A stretch of DNA of 64,000 nucleotides from Metallyticus violacea (GCA_030762175.1 CM060838.1:15258001-15322000), one strand, 5' to 3'; positions 22,560 to 35,440 are shown, counted from the stretch's first letter. Notes: generated from the letters alone by a model not told the origin. Made by a program: numbers and translations.

Positions 22560-23265
22560 AAAAATATATATTTTGGAAATTTGAGATGAAGGAAGCACCC
22601 AAAAAGAAATTCACATTGATTTGAAATATTCTCACTGCAGATCTGAGTCTTAAAAATGAGAAACATAGAGAACTGAGGTTTGATAATAGTTCAGTTGAGG
22701 GAAGATGTTGAAGCAGCAACTTGTCAAACTACCCAAGGAGTTTGTGATTGTTTCGATATGGTGGGGAAAAGAAAAAAAAAAAAAAAAAAAAACGGATTTT
22801 ACATGAATTAAGCGAGGAACAGAAGTTACTTCGATTTAAAAGCTGTGCTTCATTGCTTTTGCGAAATGGAAATGAATCGTTGCTGGATCGTGTAATGATC
22901 AGTGATGAAATGGGAATTATATGACAAATGTAAATGGTCAGAACACTAATTTGCTCGTAATGAAAGAATGAAATACTTCGCAAAAATGAAATTGCGCCGG
23001 AAAAAATTATAACGATTTTATGGTGATTTGTGACTGATTTAATGCACTACAGTTTTTATAAAGCAAAGTTGCGAGAACGTTATGTAATAGGTTGGGATTA
23101 ATTCTATTCCGTGATAATTCCCGAACAAACAGCTAGTAAACAATGCTCCAGAAGTTGATTGTATTGAATTACAAAGGTTTTACTTACCCAACAAATTCAC
23201 TGAACCCTTCGCCGACTATCTTTTCCAAACTTTCCGAAGTTTCGTGAAAAAAATAAGAGTTAATA
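22560..23265 (+). pseudogene. mariner transposase remnant
   Basis: Stops and shifts interrupt a mariner-type protein. Recognisable blocks are ADLSLKNEKHREL (the 'D.SLEDE.R.GRP' linker, about 22640); LHELSEEQKLLRFKSCASLL and LRNGNESLLDRVMISDE (about 22800-22905), matching 'PHELTE.QK..R...C.SLL.RN...FLDRIVT.DE' with the first catalytic Asp kept; MHYSFYKAKLRERYVIG (about 23045); and FADYLFQTFRSFVKK (about 23210), matching the 'DYHLFRSL..FL' region after the third catalytic position. An A run at 22771-22792 breaks it. The HHDNARPH block is not visible. N-terminal sequence before 22600 is only suggestive. No inverted repeats were found. Confidence 0.75.
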
Positions 23266-23269
23266 ATAG

Positions 23270-26200
23270 TTCTGCTGATTGGCCAAAATATAAATAAAAT
23301 TAATTCTGTTGAGTTTTAAGTGTATCAGTAGTTTCGGAACAATATTTTAACATGGATCAAATTTCTGCTTGTAGTATTTTTGGGGGGAGACACTAAATGT
23401 AACCGTATTATGCTATTATTTGCTGCTTTACAACATTTATTAAATTAATTAGCTAAATGTATTATGAAAATTATTTTAAAAAAATATGCCTGACTCATAT
23501 ACCTTTATCTTGTCACCTCGACAGCTTTTGGAACAGTGCGTTTATTTAGTTTTCTTTGTTTTGGGATATAGGCATAGTCTGTCGTTTCTTATCATTTCTA
23601 TATGTTATTTTATACATCATTAGCCGTCTCCATATAAATGATAATTCTGATTTATTCTTGCATAATGCATTTGTAACGTACACAGTACCTCTAAATCTCT
23701 TATTATCGTGATAAAATTAGCTCCTGCATTAAAATAAATCAAATTAAAGATAATGATGTAATTAAACATTAAAGCACACAGGGACAGGAGAATAATTGCT
23801 GTATCTTAACTCATTTGAACCATGTGAAATATATAGTTACAATTGCCAACGTCTGAAAATGTTTTTTTGTTAATTTATGTATTTATTTTATGAACACTTA
23901 AAATAAATGGCATCATGCCCTCCAAAACCCAACATTTGTGAATTAAAATCATTTTAAAACCTGACTTTAAATCCATATTTTGACATTTATTTATTTTAGT
24001 TATTTCCAGAATATATAGTTGAATTTCTTTCCAAAGTCATAACATTTTAATATTAAGCTCATGTGACCTTGCAAGAAACGTTTCAAAACCGTTTATACCC
24101 TACATACCTTTGTCCCATAAATGCAATATTCCTAAAGAACCAATTTATATGAAAAATAACCAATACTATTAACAATGTAACTAAGTTAACGATAATTGGA
24201 AAAGCAGAAAAGGATGAAACACTAAGAAAAAGTCACAGATTTGCAATCGCTATATTTCGAACTGCTAGAGTTCTTCTATGGCAAGAAGACAATATAACAT
24301 AATAATAGCAATATAATATAATAGCACACAAATTAAAAGCGCAAACTTTTTATGATACTCTTAAAAGACAAGAAAGCAATCAACTGATCTTTAGGTATGG
24401 CTCCCAGAATTACCAGATCACCCTTCATGTTATTGAGACAACTTTACAGTCAGTATAAGATCATTATGAGTATTAAACAAAACAGAAAGCTTTTGTATAC
24501 GAGCGACATAGGTCTTTTTGTCCCATAGGTTTCAATGAAACAGCCTCATCGATTCATCACATACTTCATCATATTTATCTGTTTTCAAATATTTTCGGGA
24601 ATGGAAATATAATTAGTATAATAATCGTAATTCTTTCGTACTTGTTGCATAATGATTCCCCCCAAAAACAGTAAATAGAAATGGTGTTTTTCGTTGTTGG
24701 TCATTTTTAATTCCTCTTTAAAGAGTTTTTGGAAGGATTAAGAAGGAAATAAAAGTGAGAGGTACCATCTTTAATCTTAAAAAACGAAAATAACATTTTT
24801 ACAAAAATTCAACAGTTGATAGTTAATTTGAAAATGGTTGCCTTGTTTACGATTGAAGTAAATGTTGGGTCATGACTCTTGCAAACTTTTTATTTTTATT
24901 AAAGGAAAATGGTCGACCCTTCTTCCTGGAGTGCAGAATCATAATCGATTTACCTGAATAACCAAGAAACACAAAATAAAATAATATATCTTAATAGAAC
25001 TATTTGACTCTTGGCGTCACAGTAAAACAAGAAAAATTAAAAAAATATTGGCAAATTAATGAAATGTCTGGAAAAATGAAAAGATGACGAAAGCCTTCCA
25101 TATTACAAAGTATTTGTGCATAAAGGAAGCAATGGAGAGGAAAAAAATCGGGCAACCTCATTTATGAACCTAAGATGAAGAAGATGAAGGGGGGTTGGAT
25201 TAATATCTATGTTTAAAAAAGCTTGGTTACTGATATTGATTCTTTTTTTAACTTACTTTTTATTTCTATTTTTTGAAATAATTAGGATATATTATGTGTC
25301 ATTAAAATTTAATTATCAATAAATTAAAATATTATGTAAATTTTCAAAATATAGTTTAAAACTCGATATATGAAAAAAAAGATTTGTTTCAAAACACGAT
25401 TTTCACTAAATTTATTTTAAAATTCGAATTTTTACATTTTATTTATAGAATATGCATAAAATATTTTGCATAGTATGATTAGGGCTTTAATATTATAGCC
25501 CCCCCCTAATGATTTGTCGTCGAAACAATGTAAAACATCCCAATTTTGGTTTTTAGAAACATTGTTAATAATTTACTTTTCATTTTTTCCCAAAAATTCA
25601 GATATCGGCTTTTGTAAATAGGCTACCCGTGTTATGTGCAATTTTAACTTTCTCAACATAACTGCTACACATACGGACATATAGTTTAGGAAGGAAATGT
25701 ATTTCTAGAAGTGGATAAAAGCTATTTTTAAAGATTACGATTATAATGCTGTTGAGGGAATTGATGTGTGTAGATAAAAAGAAAGATCTGAAATATAATA
25801 TCAAGAAGATGAACGGATTGAAAGCCTGCGGGGATATAGAAGTACAATATTACATATCAAAGAATATGATTAAATACTGGAAGTTTAGCCTTTGACTTTA
25901 TGAACCAAAACGGCATGTCTAAAAGGTTGAAATCCAACAGAGTTGTAACAGAACTGCTATTGAAAGTTCTTAATATGCTTTGAGAAAACGTAAAAGCTCG
26001 CGCACACACACATACACACATACATACACGAGCACACTAGAAATAAAGCTAAAGAAAGAATGTTCATTTATAGAGTTTTACTTTCTTTAAGTTTGTATCT
26101 TCTTACTTTTCTTCAAGCTCTACCTTTCGTTGTATTTTAAGCTAAGAGTTGTATCGTTCCAAAGTTTCTTAGCGTATGTAAAACATACAGGAACTCGCAC

Positions 26201-26545
26201 CTTTTTATTTACTTTGTTTTTCATTATAGATGTCACAGTTACAGTCAAAAGCCAGCTTTGAAACTTTAAACCTGTTACATTTTGTGAAGTATCTTATCTT
26301 AAATCTTCTTTTAATTTTAGTTCTATGAATTTATTTCTATCTGTTTTGTTGTAGTAAATAAATATTTAAGAAAAAGTATTTACAAATCTTTGCACTTTTC
26401 AATCATGTATTGCACTTCTGTATTTTCTAAGAGGACAAAGTAATTTATGCTGAAAACTGATTCTGAATATGTCCAATATCCATGATAGTAATTTTTAAAA
26501 TATTGAAGCTGGTATCAAAGTCTGCCTTTTTAAGCTTTATATACA
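23270..26545. other. Long AT-rich stretch, nothing recognised
   Basis: More than 3 kb of very AT-rich sequence with homopolymer runs, a C run at 25500-25506 and a short CA-rich patch near 26001-26030. No SINE, transposase block or plausible exon was found. Confidence 0.5.
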
Positions 26546-26549
26546 TGTT

Positions 26550-26575
26550 ACAATGAAATGCTAACATTATTTTCG

Positions 26576-26613
<38 letters not shown>

Positions 26614-27075
26614 CTTAAAATGCACAAAGGGGTGCCACATTTAACGTAAGGAACACATAAAGACACTATAAAACACTATTCGAGGCACTGTAAGACAATG
26701 TGGAACACTGTAGAGGTCACTGTAGAACACTGCAGAAGTTACTATATTTCGAGTCAGGTGATATGCTAGACTTAGTGCTTGTTCTTCAGCTATGCGATCA
26801 AGAGTCCATCCTGCCTCGAAATATAGTAACTTCTGCAGTGTTCTACAGTGACCTCAACAGTGTTCCTTATTGTCTTACTGTCCCTCGAACAGTGTTTTAT
26901 AGTGTCTTTGTGTTCCTTACTTTAAATGTGGCACCCCTTTGTGCATTTTAAGTTATGTCATGTCTCCTAAAGAGAGCTTTTTACATTCCTTTTAAAAGTA
27001 TATATTATATATATAAGTATATTATATATAAATATATATAAGACAATGAAATGCTAATGATTATTTTCGATTTTC
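26550..27075. repeat. Long inverted repeat (hairpin) bracketed by direct repeats
   Basis: Arms at 26610-26758 and 26810-26956 are reverse complements over about 148 bp with few mismatches; for example ACTTAAAATGCACAAAGGGG on the left is matched exactly on the right. The loop is about 51 bp (26759-26809). Within the arms, short units such as GGAACACTGT and GTAGAACACTG recur. A (TA)n tract (26579-26612) lies left of the hairpin and an AT-rich TATATTATATA tract (about 27000-27040) right of it. Outside these, 26550-26580 and 27043-27075 are imperfect direct copies (ACAATGAAATGCTAA..., ATTATTTTCGATTT). A foldback element is the simplest reading; a hairpin RNA source is possible. Confidence 0.9.
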
Positions 27076-27079
27076 AAAA

Positions 27080-28940
27080 CAATTTACAATATTGATAGTA
27101 ATATAGCTGTGCACATGACAAGGTTAGTATCAACTTGAGAAACATAAATATATGTTTATAAATGCCTAAAAATAAAACTGAACTTTATTAGTAAATTAAC
27201 ATCACTCTCTTCCCGACACAGTTATAGATTTTCTCATTCAGAATAATTCGCTAAAATAAGTTTTATTACAACATTTTTATTAACTCGCTTTCTTGTCTGT
27301 TCGGGTGGAATTTTGTAATCAATTTTTCATGCCCTTCTAAATGAGATAGAGGCTTCAAAATTTGCACATAGGTCAGAAATGGATGACAATACAATATAAT
27401 ACGGTAATTATCATGGTTTAATGGTTCCACGATTCAAAAATATGGTTCCGCAGCTTTGAAAGTAAAGCATGGCAATATGAAACACCAAGGTTTTAAATAT
27501 TGTAAGATTGAATAGTAAGAACGCGTTTCTGTAGTTTCGTTAATAACTCATAAAAATATAAAATTTATGACAATCTTTATTTTCTTTAACCCATCTCAAG
27601 TGTATTTAGCATTTGTAGCCCGTTCACATTAATTACTGTGCGAAAGCAGTTTTTTTGCATTTGATTCGTGCAAGGCTGAAATATGCTGCTATATGAACAT
27701 TGTATACTTTATGTGCATCAATCATGCAACCCAGCTACGTTTAATTTGTATTTCTTTGGTAATTATAATATATATGGAACGGCATTTCCATTATATAATG
27801 TCATTTAAATAATACATGCACAAACCAGCTGTTTTTTATCATTTAAAAATTGGTATGCAAAGTAGCTTCAGGCAAAAGCAATGTTTTATGCACAAAAATA
27901 ACGCAAATCCATTGTACCTATAAATTAAAACATTAGCATTCTCCATTACATTTGAAAACGTTGCATATGGCATTGCCGTCATCGAGATTGATCTTATTTA
28001 TGGTTAGTTTTCTTTCAGCGCGCACATGTGGGTACAGACTCAAGAAGAGTGATGCATTACAAAATTTCATTACGTTCGTCTCATTTTACAGTATGTTCAA
28101 ATGTTGTGCGAAATCTTCAGCTTTCTATATTTATGGATTCCTAGTTTTACTATGTGCACACAAAGAAATGCCCTTGCCACAAAATAAGTAGCTTTTCTTT
28201 GCCACTCATTTCTCTAGGCGCTTAACCTTGCAAAATGAGTTGCATGGTTTGAATGTGAAATAACAAGCGTTGGAAGCTTTGATTCATGCAATCTTTGTAA
28301 GCAAATATTTGTACTTTGATTCTTCCAAAATATTTTCCAATTTTTTCATAATTGTTAAAGTTTCCAGAACAGCGGACTGGTTTTTATTTTACTGCCGATG
28401 TTTGAGCACTAAAAGGTAAAAAATAGACAGGTAAAATGAATAATATGCACCAAAACTTAACTGCTATATATAAATATACAAATGAAATCATTGTACTCGT
28501 ATAGCAAGTAAGACAATTCAATAAAGAAAAATTTAAATAATCAATGTATATTCTAATTAATCCAAAATGCACTAATTAGATACTCTAAAGTTTTACCTAT
28601 AAAATGTCAAAGTTGAAAAGCTCTTAATTGCTTTGCTTAACAGTAGATTTCGTTTGTAAAGTGACAAATGGATTGTTCAATACAGAAAAACTAAATTTAT
28701 TTACTTTGATTACTTAATGTGAAATTTTCGAACATTCATAAAAATATGGTATGTGTTTTATTGCACATGTGCTGTAAAGCATCACTTTACATAACAAGAG
28801 ATATAAAATGAGTCACACATTGAAACAGCTGAATATTTGACTTAGTTACTATAACTATAAGATATTGTGTATATATGATCGTATAATAAACAAAACCCTG
28901 TCATATAGTCAAATATAATAAAATGTCATTATTTTGAGTT
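27080..28940. other. AT-rich sequence, nothing recognised
   Basis: A 79-codon plus-strand frame (27952-28191) lacks convincing coding features. No repeat family recognised. Confidence 0.45.
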
Positions 28941-28943
28941 ATT

Positions 28944-28992
28944 TTTTTATTTGGTTTATTTATGGACGCTCCTTAACATCTCAGGGCGTAAA
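28944..28992 (-). mobile_element. SINE-B 3'-end fragment
   Basis: On the minus strand: TGAGATGTTAAGGAGCGTCC, then ATAAATAAACC and an A-rich tail. Only about 50 bp of the family's 3' end are present. Confidence 0.6.
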
Positions 28993-28999
28993 TTATGTA

Positions 29000-30800
29000 G
29001 CATGTTATACACGTCGTGTTGTCTATATCACTTCAGAGCTCCCTTTTCGTAACGTCTTTAATTTTCTATATTTAAACAAGCCTGCAGGTACATCAGCACA
29101 AATCTAATAGTAAAGTTATGACAAAATTTAAAGAATTTAAGTTTGATTCCTACTTTGTTTTTAAATTTTAATTTATTTTAATATTATATGGTGAAATTTT
29201 ATTATAATAGTGACTTATTTTTAAAGCACAAAGGGATTATAAAAATACATTTATTAACGTTGCAACAAACCAAAAAAAACTTCAGTAATCAAAACCTTAT
29301 GTTATTTATTTGTGGAAAGTATTCGACAACCAGCGTTCCTTTAACCTATACTCGTAAATAGCAATATTTTGGTGTCCAGATTTCGTTTTGTAGCCATAAC
29401 ATAACGCAATCGATTGAAAGCACACTGCGATCATTCGCTGCTGTGCTTTGCGAGCATAGTAAAGCTGTTGATATAATGCGGCGTTACAAACCCAAGTGTA
29501 AACTGTCTTAGGTGGTCTAATTGCACGAACAATGTGAAAAAATAATAAAATAACAGCGTTCTTTTTTACATTATTTGATCTGTTTTTTTGAGGACCATAA
29601 TTCTGTAAGAGTGATGTTCGATTTTTAACGCGCGCTTGAAAAAGAACTACACATCAGCTGTTGATACTGATTAAACTCGCTCTGCTAATAGTATTGTGAA
29701 AATTATTTTTTATTATTATGGTTTTTATGTAGTTTCATTGCTGCATCGCATTTGTGCGCACATTTAGCTTAAGGGGAAAAAATGACAACCAAGAGGCAAG
29801 CACCTTATCACCCGTAGATAGATTTAAGATTGGTACGAAGTTGTCTAATTCAGAAATATTCATTAGGAGTATTGAGAGTGCATAAAATTCATCATGACCT
29901 GTGTTATACAAAGAAAATGTCGATATCTGGTGGCTTTAAATCACACAAACAAAAAGCAAGCTTTAGATAAGAAAACCTAAGTAGAAGAATAGATATCTAG
30001 CTCAGAATGCATTCTTGCATATAACATTTGTAGAAATACGCAGAAATTCATAGCTTGGTGATTATAACTAATTGAATCAGTGGAAGACTGGGAACCATTA
30101 AACCTGCCCTGAATTGCCTCTGTGGGTGAAGAGTAAAACTTTTAATGCATGCAAATCAAACTTTAGTAACTGGCATTGAACAGCTTAATGATTGCCTTTG
30201 ACTGGGCATGAAAAAGACGTAAATTGATTTAAAGTTCATTAATTAATTTCTAATATTAATTAGTAAAAGTTTAATCCATGCCTGTTAATTATAACTGCTT
30301 TTGCAAATATCTGTTTAATGGTCTTGTACACATTTCATGAGAACGACCGTGCTATGTTCGCATCAGCGAATTGAACCATTGTATACAGAAAAGGCAAATA
30401 AAGATAAAAGACGTCGGGTAACTACCGCAGTTTAAAGACAAATCGAGCCCTGCAAACTTCGAGCTGGCGTCCTCTTTATTTATAGCTTATTAAAATTACT
30501 GCTGCTCTTAACTACGTCAGCACAGAATTGCGATATTTCTTTGCTTTTATGTGGTAATCATATATCTATGCAGTTAGTATATATTATCAATCGATTGTAG
30601 ATAATGTGATTAAAGCTTTTTGAGTTTTATTTTCATGACATACCAGAGTTTTATGAAATATGTGCGGATTATCTTTTATTTCATATACCAAACTCTGTTT
30701 AGATAACAAATATTCCATATTATGATTTATACGTTCTGTAATTCGTTTAATTTGAAACAGCTGTCTTTACTTTTTTGGATCATAACTTGGTTTTCCGCAT
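29000..30800. other. AT-rich sequence, nothing recognised
   Basis: No reading frame of note and no recognised repeat. Confidence 0.45.
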
Positions 30801-30807
30801 ATAACAA

Positions 30808-31086
30808 ACCGCCACGGGTGGCCGAAGTCGTTAAGGCGTGGATTCATGAGCGGGAGGTTTGGGGTTCCAATCCCGCCAGGACCGTCCTCCCTGACTGAGG
30901 TTTCTTCCAAGTTTTCCTCAATCCTCACAAATGGTAAATGCCGGGAAGATACCCCAAACTTAGGTCTGGAACGTTACCTCCTTTTAAAAAATCCTTCCCC
31001 AATATATCACTTCATTTCATATATCATCAATGTTCCGGGCCAATGGTGCCTCAATATAAAAACGGGCGTTAAACACTATTAAAAAG
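30808..31086 (+). mobile_element. SINE-A, full length
   Basis: Head ACCGCCACGGGTGGCCGAAG, B box region GGGGTTCCAATCCCG (one change from GTTCGAATCC), body and the end ACGGGCGTTAAACACTATT plus A residues. Well preserved. Confidence 0.88.
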
Positions 31087-31289
31087 CACATATAACAGCT
31101 TACTTATGCATATAATTCAAAACGTGTAATTAGATGAAGCAATTTTTCTTCCCCGTCAAATACAGGGATGTTCTAGTATGCCATGCAGTTGCTAGATGGC
31201 GGTTGTAAGCAGAGCGTGTGGTGAAAAGACAGTGTTTGTTTGTTGTCAAGCAGAGAAAGACTTGGACAAGATGAAAGGCGACTTTTATG

Positions 31290-31590
31290 AACAAAGATGG
31301 TCTGCATGGTTTTAGTGGAAAGTAAGCGTCAAAACTGCTGAAATGCGTAGATGTTTAACGGCAGGAGACAGTTTATAATTGGATCAATTGTCACTTGTCA
31401 CTTCAGCAGAATGATGTCTTTCTTGATAGGCTGCTGACATGAGATTGAAAAGGGATCCTCTATGACACTCTTCAGGTGGTTGGCAGCTCATGAAACTTTC
31501 ACCAAACGACCGAAACCATCACTGCACCAAAAGATGGTCAAACAGGCAGTGATATTATGTACTCTAACCAGAGAGAACGTGAATATAAAT
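31290..31590 (+). pseudogene. Possible mariner transposase fragment
   Basis: Around 31410-31475 a frame with stops reads NDVFLDRLLT.D.KGILYDT, which resembles 'FLDRIVT.DEKWILYDN' around the first catalytic Asp of mariner transposases. Downstream sequence (about 31500-31560; TITAPKDGQTG) fits loosely the Lys/Pro-rich segment that follows. Upstream similarity is not secure. The evidence is one short block, so this is tentative. Confidence 0.4.
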
Positions 31591-32025
31591 AGCTAAAAAC
31601 TAGGGTAACATGCATCATTAGTTGCAAACTCATAAACTTAAGGTGGTTGGTAAATCCACTGGCATTTTGGTTGGGAGACTTTAATGTGTATCATATCCTC
31701 TAGACAAGCACCATCAGTTAATCACTTTGAATGATGGAAATTCCGAACCATTGCCATACTGGAATGGGAATTAATTTTTATTCCCGTTCTAAAGAATTAT
31801 CACAATGTTTATTAAAGGTATACAAAACTGCATTAATAATCCATATTATACACATCTTAGTTACCTCTCCCAAAGCATATTGCAGTGTACGTGCTAACAA
31901 TACTGTACAATACTGTCAACACTACACTACTAGCGTCTAAGTGCCACAATATAAAAGCAAGTAGATCCATATATTTTGTTCGTATTACGGCGATTTTGTA
32001 TATACCTTACCTGCAATCTAACTTG

Positions 32026-32084
32026 CTATATTCTATATTCTTGATATTCTATATTCTATATTCTATATTCTTGATATTCTATCA
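32026..32084. repeat. Tandem repeat of TATATTC-like units
   Basis: Repeated CTATATTCT and TTGATATTCTATATTC units cover about 60 bp and explain the Tyr/Ile/Phe-rich reading frame there. Confidence 0.8.
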
Positions 32085-32304
32085 AGTGAGCTTTTATAAG
32101 AAAACGTTACTTTCATATTGTTTTGTTTTTTCTTTAATTTAACAAGCAAGAACACGCTTAAGCACATTTTAGGTATGAAGTTTATTGTACAGAATGCCAA
32201 ATTTAGAATTTTACTTCAGTAAAATAGTATTTCCACGAGTACTAATTTCTGTAGTTCTTTTCTTTTCCAGAAATTGCCTTGCCCGTATATATCTAAATAA
32301 AGCA

Positions 32305-32547
32305 GCATTTAACGTCCATTTTACTATTGTGGCATCACGGGCGGTGAATATTTGAGGATATATGAAATGAAATTATAAATTGGGGAAAACATTCAAGGAA
32401 GCTTTTCGGCCTAAATTTATGGTACGCGTCTAGCATTTATGAGGGCTGAGGAAAATTTGTAAAAAACTTCAATGTCAGGAAAGACTGTTCTGGTAGGAAT
32501 CGAATTCCACACTTCTCGCTCTTAACGACCTTGGCCATCCGAATCGC
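32305..32547 (-). mobile_element. SINE-A, moderately diverged
   Basis: On the minus strand the head (GATTCGGATGGCCAAGGTCG) lacks about 10 bp after the A box. B box GATTCGATTCC, body and end AAATGGACGTTAAATGC are recognisable. Confidence 0.7.
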
Positions 32548-32918
32548 TGTACATTTGTGGTAAATTACCTTTGTAAGACATAGGAAAAGGAAATAATCTT
32601 ATAATAACGAAAGACTATAAGCAATACCTTATTTGTGAAATAGGATATTAAGACCCAATGGGCTTTAATATCTGATGTGCAAATTTTCTGCGAGGTTAAT
32701 AAACTGGTATAAGGGCATAAACAGTTCCGTATCATTAGGTATGCCAATGGTATAGAGAAAGCCGAGAGGCATCGTGGATTTTTTTTTTTTTTTTATATGA
32801 GCTTCAATAACCGAGAATTAAAGAAATGCATTGAATACGTCAGCTTTTGTAGAAAGGCTAGTTTCTCATGAAACCCTTTTGTTACACCAACACTAGAGGC
32901 GAATATGCTCTTTATTTC

Positions 32919-33201
32919 GATTTTTTATTTGTTTATTTATTTAACATCTCAGGCCATCAGCGACCCATTCTGTTCAGGACGTGAAACGGCCGACAAATTT
33001 TGCTCAGAGGCCTCTTCTTTCAGGCTTAAGGTTCTTTTTCGTGCCATAAATGTACGGGGATCCACGGCTTTACTTCCCTTACGAAGAAAGCCATTCTTAG
33101 GATTTTTACGCCCGAAAAAATCTATCGATCCTGGCCTGGTTTGAACCCGCGATCTTGGGTTTAGAAAGCAAGTATGGTTACCACTACACCACCAAGATCG
33201 A
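32919..33201 (-). mobile_element. SINE-B with 11-bp target-site duplication
   Basis: A near-full minus-strand copy whose head (GTCGATCTTGGTGGTGTAGT) ends at 33201. The direct repeat CTCTTTATTTC occurs at 32908-32918 and 33202-33212, the expected target-site duplication. The GAGCGTCC motif near the 3' end is deleted. Confidence 0.85.
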
Positions 33202-33233
33202 CTCTTTATTTCTAGATCTACGTCATTGAGTAC

Positions 33234-33236
<3 letters not shown>

Positions 33237-33266
<30 letters not shown>

Positions 33267-33354
33267 ATACATACATACATACATACATACATACATACAT
33301 ACATACATACATACATACATACACAGACACTCACGCACGCGCACACACACACAC
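33237..33354. repeat. Compound microsatellite (AAT)n-(ACAT)n-(CA)n
   Basis: About nine AAT units, then about fifteen perfect ACAT units (33262-33322), then a mixed CA/CG alternation to 33354. It produces a false minus-strand Cys-Met-Tyr-Val frame. Confidence 0.95.
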
Positions 33355-33359
33355 ATGTA

Positions 33360-34735
33360 TGCATATTGAACTCACAGTTGCAGGTCAGGTAAGATGTGGT
33401 TAATGGTGTACTTTCTTTGTAGCAGATTCATCTATCACAACCTCGTATTACACTTAATAATTTTTGAGTCTCTTGGTTGAAGAATTGGCTACAGCAATTG
33501 ACCGTCATGCAATTTCTACATTAAGAAGAAGCGGTTTGTATGTTTCTGCAGCGACGCAGTACACAAAGCATATAAGGTAGCAACTTTTATTGAGAAAAAA
33601 TATATATACAAGAGAAAAAATTAGATAATGACATGTAATCTGCCCTTCAAATATACCGCCCTGGGCTGGTGCTTAGTTTGCCTAGACCTAAATACGTCCC
33701 TGATGAACAACAAAGGGGAATGTGTAAGATAAAAATTAAAAATCTGCTTACATTGAGAGCATTTACAAATTTATTGCAATAAATACATACTCTTGGCTTA
33801 AGTAAAAGATAATCGTAACTGCTCTTTATCACATTTTATGCACATTTTAGTAATACATTTTTACAAAAGTGTCGCAGGATTGATAAGAGCTTGTTGCATT
33901 ACACTTATGATTCACAGAAATGGAAGCTATTTATAGATACACTCAAAATTATTTAACGCTGCTCTATAGCACAATAAATTCAATGCGTTTTGTACCTAAG
34001 CCCTATGCTGTAATGGCAAATTCTCCAGTATATAATTAAAGCAAGCTCCTCACAAATGAAAGATATCTAGGGATTGAAAATCATCTTCATATTTTTGCGT
34101 TAACAGCAAGGCCAAAATTAAATCCTGGGATAGTCATCCATTCTCTTCAGATTAAATAAAGTCCGAGAAAATTTCTATGTAAGAATACACGAGAGACCCG
34201 AATTTTAATAAACATCTCTCATATAAAGTAAAAAAAAAAGATATGAAATATGTTAAAAATGTCAGAGAAAATTTCATTTAGACTCAAATATATACTTCCA
34301 AAGAATTGCTGAAATTAGGAGAGATGTTCAATAAAAAAAATATTACAAATTTTACAGGAAATTTTTCTCATGTTAAACTGAATTTTCACAATATTTTGTT
34401 AGCTTAATGCGTAATGTACACTTTGTATTAGTTTCAATGTTATCACTTTCGGTTCCCGCCTGTGAGAGGTTGTATCTTGCTACATGTTAATTTCCGCCTA
34501 CAGCAAAATGGAGGCGGCACACGAGAAACAATATACTGTTCTAAAATTTATTTTCCCATCGAAACAGATCTTCAGCTGAGGCCTATGCAATGTTACAGGC
34601 GGCCTATGGAGAGTTTTTTCTCCCCTATAGCACAGCTTGAAAATGTTTTAACACATTAAAAGAGAAGAGGTAATCAATTTGAAATGTGAATGTCACGCTT
34701 CAGTTTATACTCTAACGGAAGAAAACTTAAACCCC
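33360..34735. other. AT-rich sequence, nothing recognised
   Basis: Chance frames only. No family of repeats recognised. Confidence 0.45.
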
Positions 34736-34739
34736 GCCT

Positions 34740-34960
34740 CCCACACGCTAGTAACTGAAAATATGCATATGAGAAGTGTTTGTGCACGGTTGCTTCCAAG
34801 ACGGCTAGTTCCCGCACACAGTACGTTCGCCGTGTAGGTTTTTGATGTTACAAGAGAAAGCAAAATGCTTGCTTATTCAAGGAATGGTTTACCAGCTTAT
34901 TGTATGTCCATAATGCTCCACCACGATAATACACGGCCTCATGTTGCAAATGTTGTTATT
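34740..34960 (+). pseudogene. mariner transposase fragment, left copy
   Basis: Near 34775-34815 the frame reads SVCARLLPRRLVP, like the 'KVCARWVPR.LT' motif before the mariner catalytic core. At 34914-34960 it reads LHHDNTRPHVANVV, the second catalytic Asp block (HHDNARPH). The sequence between them is deleted. The part 34888-34960 is a shorter version of 35298-35421 on the far side of the SINE-A, so two related copies or a duplication flank that SINE. Confidence 0.6.
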
Positions 34961-35240
34961 TTTTTTTAATAGTGTTTAACCCCAGTTTTTACTACTGAGG
35001 CACCACATGCGGTGAACACTGGTATATGAGATGAAATGATATATTGGGGCAATGTTTTTTTTTAAGGGAGGAAATGTTCCAGGCCTAAGTTTTAGGGTAT
35101 CTCCTCTGAATTTGCCATTTATGAGGTCTGAGGAAAATCTGGAAAAATCTCAGTCGGGGAGGACGGTCCTTGAGGCATTCGAATCCCAGACCTCCCGCTC
35201 ATGAGTCCGCGCTTTAACGACCTGGGCCAGGCGTGGCGGT
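34961..35240 (-). mobile_element. SINE-A, full length, between two mariner fragments
   Basis: Minus-strand copy with head ACCGCCACGCCTGGCCCAGG, B box region GGGATTCGAATGCC, body, and end CTGGGGTTAAACACTATTA followed by an A run. The A and B boxes are mildly altered. Confidence 0.85.
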
Positions 35241-35440
35241 ATTGTGGTTGCTTCTGCTTGGAAAGTAATGCTCATCTCATTTTTCGATATTCCTGAAATG
35301 TTTACCAGCTTATCGTTTGTGCATACACAACTGTAACTGGGGAGTACTATAACAATGTCCGGGAATTGGTCACATTTCCGTCCACCACGATAATGCACGG
35401 CCTCACCATGCAAATGTTGTTATTGTATATGTCATTCTAC
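35241..35440 (+). pseudogene. mariner transposase fragment, right copy
   Basis: Reads KVMLISFFDIPEM (the 'V...FFD..G' strand of the catalytic core), then after a frame change VTGEYYNNV-like residues (about 35335), then HHDNARPHHANVVI at about 35381-35425. The HHDNARPH motif carries the second catalytic Asp. The third catalytic block (YSPDLAP-D) does not follow. It is a fragment of about 60 codons with frameshifts. Confidence 0.7.

Noticed and set aside
26445..26951. Frames of 73 and 83 codons on opposite strands
   Set aside because: They are the two arms of the hairpin read in both directions, plus a TA tract.
32949..33356. 135-codon minus-strand frame
   Set aside because: It is built from the ACAT/AAT microsatellite plus an antisense SINE-B reading; other SINE-B copies give the same 'peptide' (for example 59005-59382).
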